A DNA stretch of 64,000 bases, from contig JAFDZS010000004.1 in assembly GCA_018266775.1 (NCBI GenBank), positions 1 through 64,000 on the forward strand, in the 5' to 3' direction. This stretch comes from Bacteroidota bacterium. Lineage in GTDB: Bacteria > Bacteroidota > Bacteroidia > Chitinophagales > Chitinophagaceae. Every line of letters begins with the position of its first letter. The first letter of the stretch is position 1. Positions 61,601 through 64,000 of the stretch are shown piece after piece. Under the pieces are notes generated by a model. The model saw only the letters and a list, made by a program, of their open reading frames with translations, had not been told where the DNA came from and searched no databases. Made by a program: the position numbers and the translations under genes.

Positions 61601-61662
61601 GACGACAGTTGTCAGTTGACAGGATCAAGCAAAGAATCCATACTGTCAACTGTCAACTAAAT
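61601..61662 (+). repeat. Inverted heptamer array in the parA leader
   Basis: GACGACA, GTTGTCA, GTTGACA (61601-61621) face ACTGTCA, ACTGTCA, ACTAAAT (61642-61662). AGTTGACAG (61614-61622) pairs perfectly with CTGTCAACT (61643-61651), so the parA mRNA leader should fold into a hairpin. Confidence 0.7.
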
Positions 61663-61678
61663 ACTAACAACAAAAAAT

Positions 61679-62479
61679 ATGGCAAGAATTATAGGTGTTG
61701 CAAATCAAAAAGGTGGTGTGGGTAAAACTACAACAGCCATTAACCTGGCCGCCAGCTTTGCAGTTTTGGAATACAGAACCCTGCTGGTGGATGCTGACCC
61801 CCAGGCCAACAGTACCACCGGTACCGGCTTCGACCTGCATAATATTACCCAGAGCCTGTATGATTGCATGGTGAATGAAGCAAAGGCTAAAGAAGTGATC
61901 CTGAAATCTGAGATACCCAATCTTGATTTAATGCCATCGCACATTGACCTTGTAGGGGCTGAAATTGAAATGATTAATTACCCCAACCGCGAAAGCGTGC
62001 TGAAAGATATTTTGTCTCCCGTGAGAGATGAATATGATTTTATCATTATCGACTGCTCCCCATCGCTTGGCCTGATCACAGTTAATGCACTTACAGCTGC
62101 AGATAGTGTGGTGGTGCCGGTTCAAACTGAATTTTTTGCATTAGAGGGTTTGGGCAAATTACTCAATACTATAAAAATTGTGCAAAACCGCCTGAACCCC
62201 GATTTAAAAATTGAAGGTATCTTAATGACGATGTACGATGGCCGCCTGCGCCTTTGCAACCAGGTGGTGAGTGAAGTGCGCCGGCATTTTGATGATATCG
62301 TATTCAGCAGCATTATTCACCGCAACACCCGGCTCAGCGAAGCTCCCAGTTTTGGTAAACCAGTTATTTTATATGATGCCGACAGCAAAGGGTCCGTTAA
62401 CTACCTGAACCTGGCCAAAGAAATTTTACAGAAAAACGATCTTACCAAAATCAAAGAAGCAGAAAGGATTTTAGAATAA
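61679..62479 (+). CDS. parA: Chromosome-partitioning ATPase ParA
   Basis: A 266-residue ATPase with the deviant Walker A motif [20 protein letters not shown], Walker A' [11 protein letters not shown] and Walker [21 protein letters not shown]. It lacks the N-terminal DNA-binding extension of plasmid type Ia ParA, as expected for a chromosomal Soj-like protein. With ParB it segregates the replication-origin region, so the window may lie near the origin. parB follows after 105 bp. Confidence 0.95.
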   Translation: MARIIGVANQKGGVGKTTTAINLAASFAVLEYRTLLVDADPQANSTTGTGFDLHNITQSLYDCMVNEAKAKEVILKSEIPNLDLMPSHIDLVGAEIEMINYPNRESVLKDILSPVRDEYDFIIIDCSPSLGLITVNALTAADSVVVPVQTEFFALEGLGKLLNTIKIVQNRLNPDLKIEGILMTMYDGRLRLCNQVVSEVRRHFDDIVFSSIIHRNTRLSEAPSFGKPVILYDADSKGSVNYLNLAKEILQKNDLTKIKEAERILE

Positions 62480-62584
62480 TTTTTTGATGATTGTTTGTTG
62501 TTTTATGTTTACTGTTTTCCGTTGGCCACAGCCATTCATTACAATCAATCAAACGGAAATCATCAATACCACATCATTTAAAAT

Positions 62585-63496
62585 ATGACGCAGCCCAATA
62601 AAAAAGACGCATTAGGAAAAGGTATCCGCAGTTTATTACAGAATATTGATTCTGACTTAAAAAATACTGCAGGCAGTTTACGCACTGATGTGGTGGATCA
62701 AAATACCGCCATCATCCGCATTGCTTTAGACCAGATTGAAGTAAACCCCAAACAGCCCCGCCGAGATTTTGATGAAGTGGCGCTGAGTGAACTGGCCGCT
62801 TCAATAAAATTGCACGATATTATTCAACCGCTAACCGTTAGTAAATTATCAAATGGTAAATACAGGTTGATTGCGGGTGAACGCAGGTTCCGTGCCTCAA
62901 AAATTGCGGGTTTAAAAGATGTGCCGGTTTATGTGCGCCTGGCCAATGACGCACAACTGCTGGAATTGTCGTTACTGGAAAACCTGCAGCGTGAAAACCT
63001 CAATGCCATTGAAATTGCGCTTAGCTATAAACGTTTGATGGATGAACTGGACTATACGCAGGAACAGGTGGCAGAACGGATGGGTAAAGACCGCAGTACT
63101 GTAACCAATTATATCAGGCTGTTGAAACTGCCGCCGGATATACAGGTGGCGGTACGTAATGGAACACTTACTATGGGGCATGCCCGTGCTCTGATCAATG
63201 TAGATGTGGTGGATAAACAATTGTATGTTTTCAATGAGATCAAAAAACGCAGTTTATCTGTGCGGCAAACGGAAGACCTGGTGCGCCAGATCTATACACC
63301 ACACAGTGTTAAAGTTGCCGTAAAATCAGAATTGCCACCAGCCTTTAAAAAGATTGAAGATAATTTAGCATCCAGCTTCAATACAAAAGTGAAACTGGCA
63401 CACAATAAAAAAGGCTATGGGTCTATTTTATTCGAATACTATTCACTGGAAGAATTGAATGCCCTGCTGGATAAATTAAAAATCACGGTTAGTTGA
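62585..63496 (+). CDS. parB: Chromosome-partitioning protein ParB
   Basis: A 303-residue CTPase and DNA-binding protein. The N-terminal region has ALGKGIRSLLQNIDSD; the CTP-binding motifs are IEVNPKQPRRDFDE, HDIIQPLTVSK and YRLIAGERRFRASKIAG (GERRxRA); SLLENLQRENLNAIEIALSY, then YTQEQVAERMGKDRSTVTNY, is the HTH for parS. The C-terminal dimerisation part ends in LDKLKITVS. No parS site was noticed in the window. Confidence 0.95.
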   Translation: MTQPNKKDALGKGIRSLLQNIDSDLKNTAGSLRTDVVDQNTAIIRIALDQIEVNPKQPRRDFDEVALSELAASIKLHDIIQPLTVSKLSNGKYRLIAGERRFRASKIAGLKDVPVYVRLANDAQLLELSLLENLQRENLNAIEIALSYKRLMDELDYTQEQVAERMGKDRSTVTNYIRLLKLPPDIQVAVRNGTLTMGHARALINVDVVDKQLYVFNEIKKRSLSVRQTEDLVRQIYTPHSVKVAVKSELPPAFKKIEDNLASSFNTKVKLAHNKKGYGSILFEYYSLEELNALLDKLKITVS

Positions 63497-63529
63497 TACC
63501 AACCAGCATATTGCCCTGAAGTTCACTGC

Positions 63530-64000
63530 ATGAAATGGCTCCGATACATACTTTTTTTAATGGTACTGCTGTTGCAGCAACATGTTTTATGGGCGCAAAA
63601 AGATACCGTAATTATTAAGAAAGATGCTGTAGTTACTAAGCCCCCAAAAACCAAAAAGGAAAAGGTCAACGTATTTCATATTGATACAGCAAAGCCTTAT
63701 AATCCTAAAATAGCCATTTTACGCTCAGCGTATATTCCCGGCTGGGGGCAAATCACTAATAAACGAATATGGAAAGTACCCATAGTTTGGGGTGCATTGG
63801 GCACCACCGCTTATATTTTTGTACATAATGTAAAGCAGTTTAATGAAGCCAATGCGGCCTATAAAAATGCCATTGATGGCGATACCGCTAATGATTATTT
63901 AATTCCTGAACCTTACCATAGTGTCCTCAGCGCACCAGACCGTATTAAGAGTTTCCGTAACAGTGTACGGCAAAATGTTGACTATTCTGTTTTATTTTTT
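63530..64000 (+). CDS. DUF5683 membrane protein, 3'-truncated by the window end
   Basis: The frame is open from ATG 63530 to the window edge (157 codons). It has a signal-like N-terminus (YILFLMVLLLQQHVLWAQ), a basic linker (VVTKPPKTKKEKVNVFHI) and the DUF5683 start IAILRSAYIPGWGQITNKRI, then a membrane helix (VPIVWGALGTTAYIFV). Proteins of this family follow parB in many Bacteroidota; the function is unknown. It starts 33 bp after parB, so co-transcription is likely. Confidence 0.85.
   Translation, partial: MKWLRYILFLMVLLLQQHVLWAQKDTVIIKKDAVVTKPPKTKKEKVNVFHIDTAKPYNPKIAILRSAYIPGWGQITNKRIWKVPIVWGALGTTAYIFVHNVKQFNEANAAYKNAIDGDTANDYLIPEPYHSVLSAPDRIKSFRNSVRQNVDYSVLFF

Noticed and set aside
61584-63529. 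parS site near parAB
   Set aside because: No 16-bp palindrome resembling TGTTnCACGTGnAACA was noticed in or around the genes.

Overview
The window reads as chromosomal DNA of a Bacteroidota bacterium, most likely a Chitinophagaceae-like member. Four things point there. Two large secreted proteins end in type IX secretion (T9SS) sorting tails, and many lipoproteins have the phylum's loose lipobox. Several genes sit behind promoters of the phylum's TAnnTTTG type. The run infA-rpmJ-rpsM-rpsK-rpsD-rpoA-rplQ is present. Families largely confined to the phylum (DUF4954, DUF5683 after parB, CarboxypepD_reg-fused TonB receptors) also occur. No rRNA, tRNA, CRISPR array, transposase or prophage was recognised.

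Layout. 1-7.3 kb is an accessory, surface-oriented region: the end of a Crp/Fnr regulator, a JAMM-like lipoprotein with a small secreted partner, a decayed second copy of that pair, an orphan lipoprotein and a T9SS protein. 7.3-13.5 kb holds an ECF sigma factor with a membrane partner, an NlpC/P60 hydrolase, a lipoprotein-crcB-ppa-TSUP operon (fluoride export next to the fluoride-sensitive pyrophosphatase), further lipoproteins and PhoH. 13.7-22.2 kb carries an S15-type hydrolase, a Crp/Fnr regulator next to AhpD-like and SDR genes, a GOB-like subclass B3 metallo-beta-lactamase and a TonB-dependent receptor. 22.3-29.3 kb is mixed housekeeping (rpe, TPR, PD40, MBL-fold, phosphoesterase, Nudix, hmgA). 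29.6-36.7 kb is a TetR-controlled ABC efflux operon of the YbhGFSR type. 37.4-41.9 kb is a 1480-residue repeat-rich T9SS surface protein. 42.6-46.6 kb is the ribosomal alpha operon. 46.8-56.3 kb contains carA, aroQ, a PPIase, DUF4954, glmS, mgtE and a SET-domain gene. 56.4-60.9 kb has the agmatine deiminase/N-carbamoylputrescine amidase pair split by a four-helix-bundle gene, then bestrophin, YceI and a truncated SRPBCC gene. 61-64 kb has an FMN reductase and the parA-parB-DUF5683 segregation cluster.

The most unusual content is between the genes. (1) A roughly 88-bp element with three hairpins is present as three tandem copies after the beta-lactamase gene, whose C-terminus it encodes, and once more after rplQ; hairpin loops are conserved while stems change on both sides. 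(2) Arrays with a strict 7-nt period, often inverted, lie at about ten gene junctions and supply stop codons for several genes; one inverted pair brackets the four-helix-bundle gene inside the agmatine operon. (3) Arrays with a 9-nt period occur three times, twice inside the efflux operon. (4) A 25-bp inverted repeat gives both convergent flanking genes their TAG stop. These read as families of small, probably non-autonomous repeats that shape gene ends.
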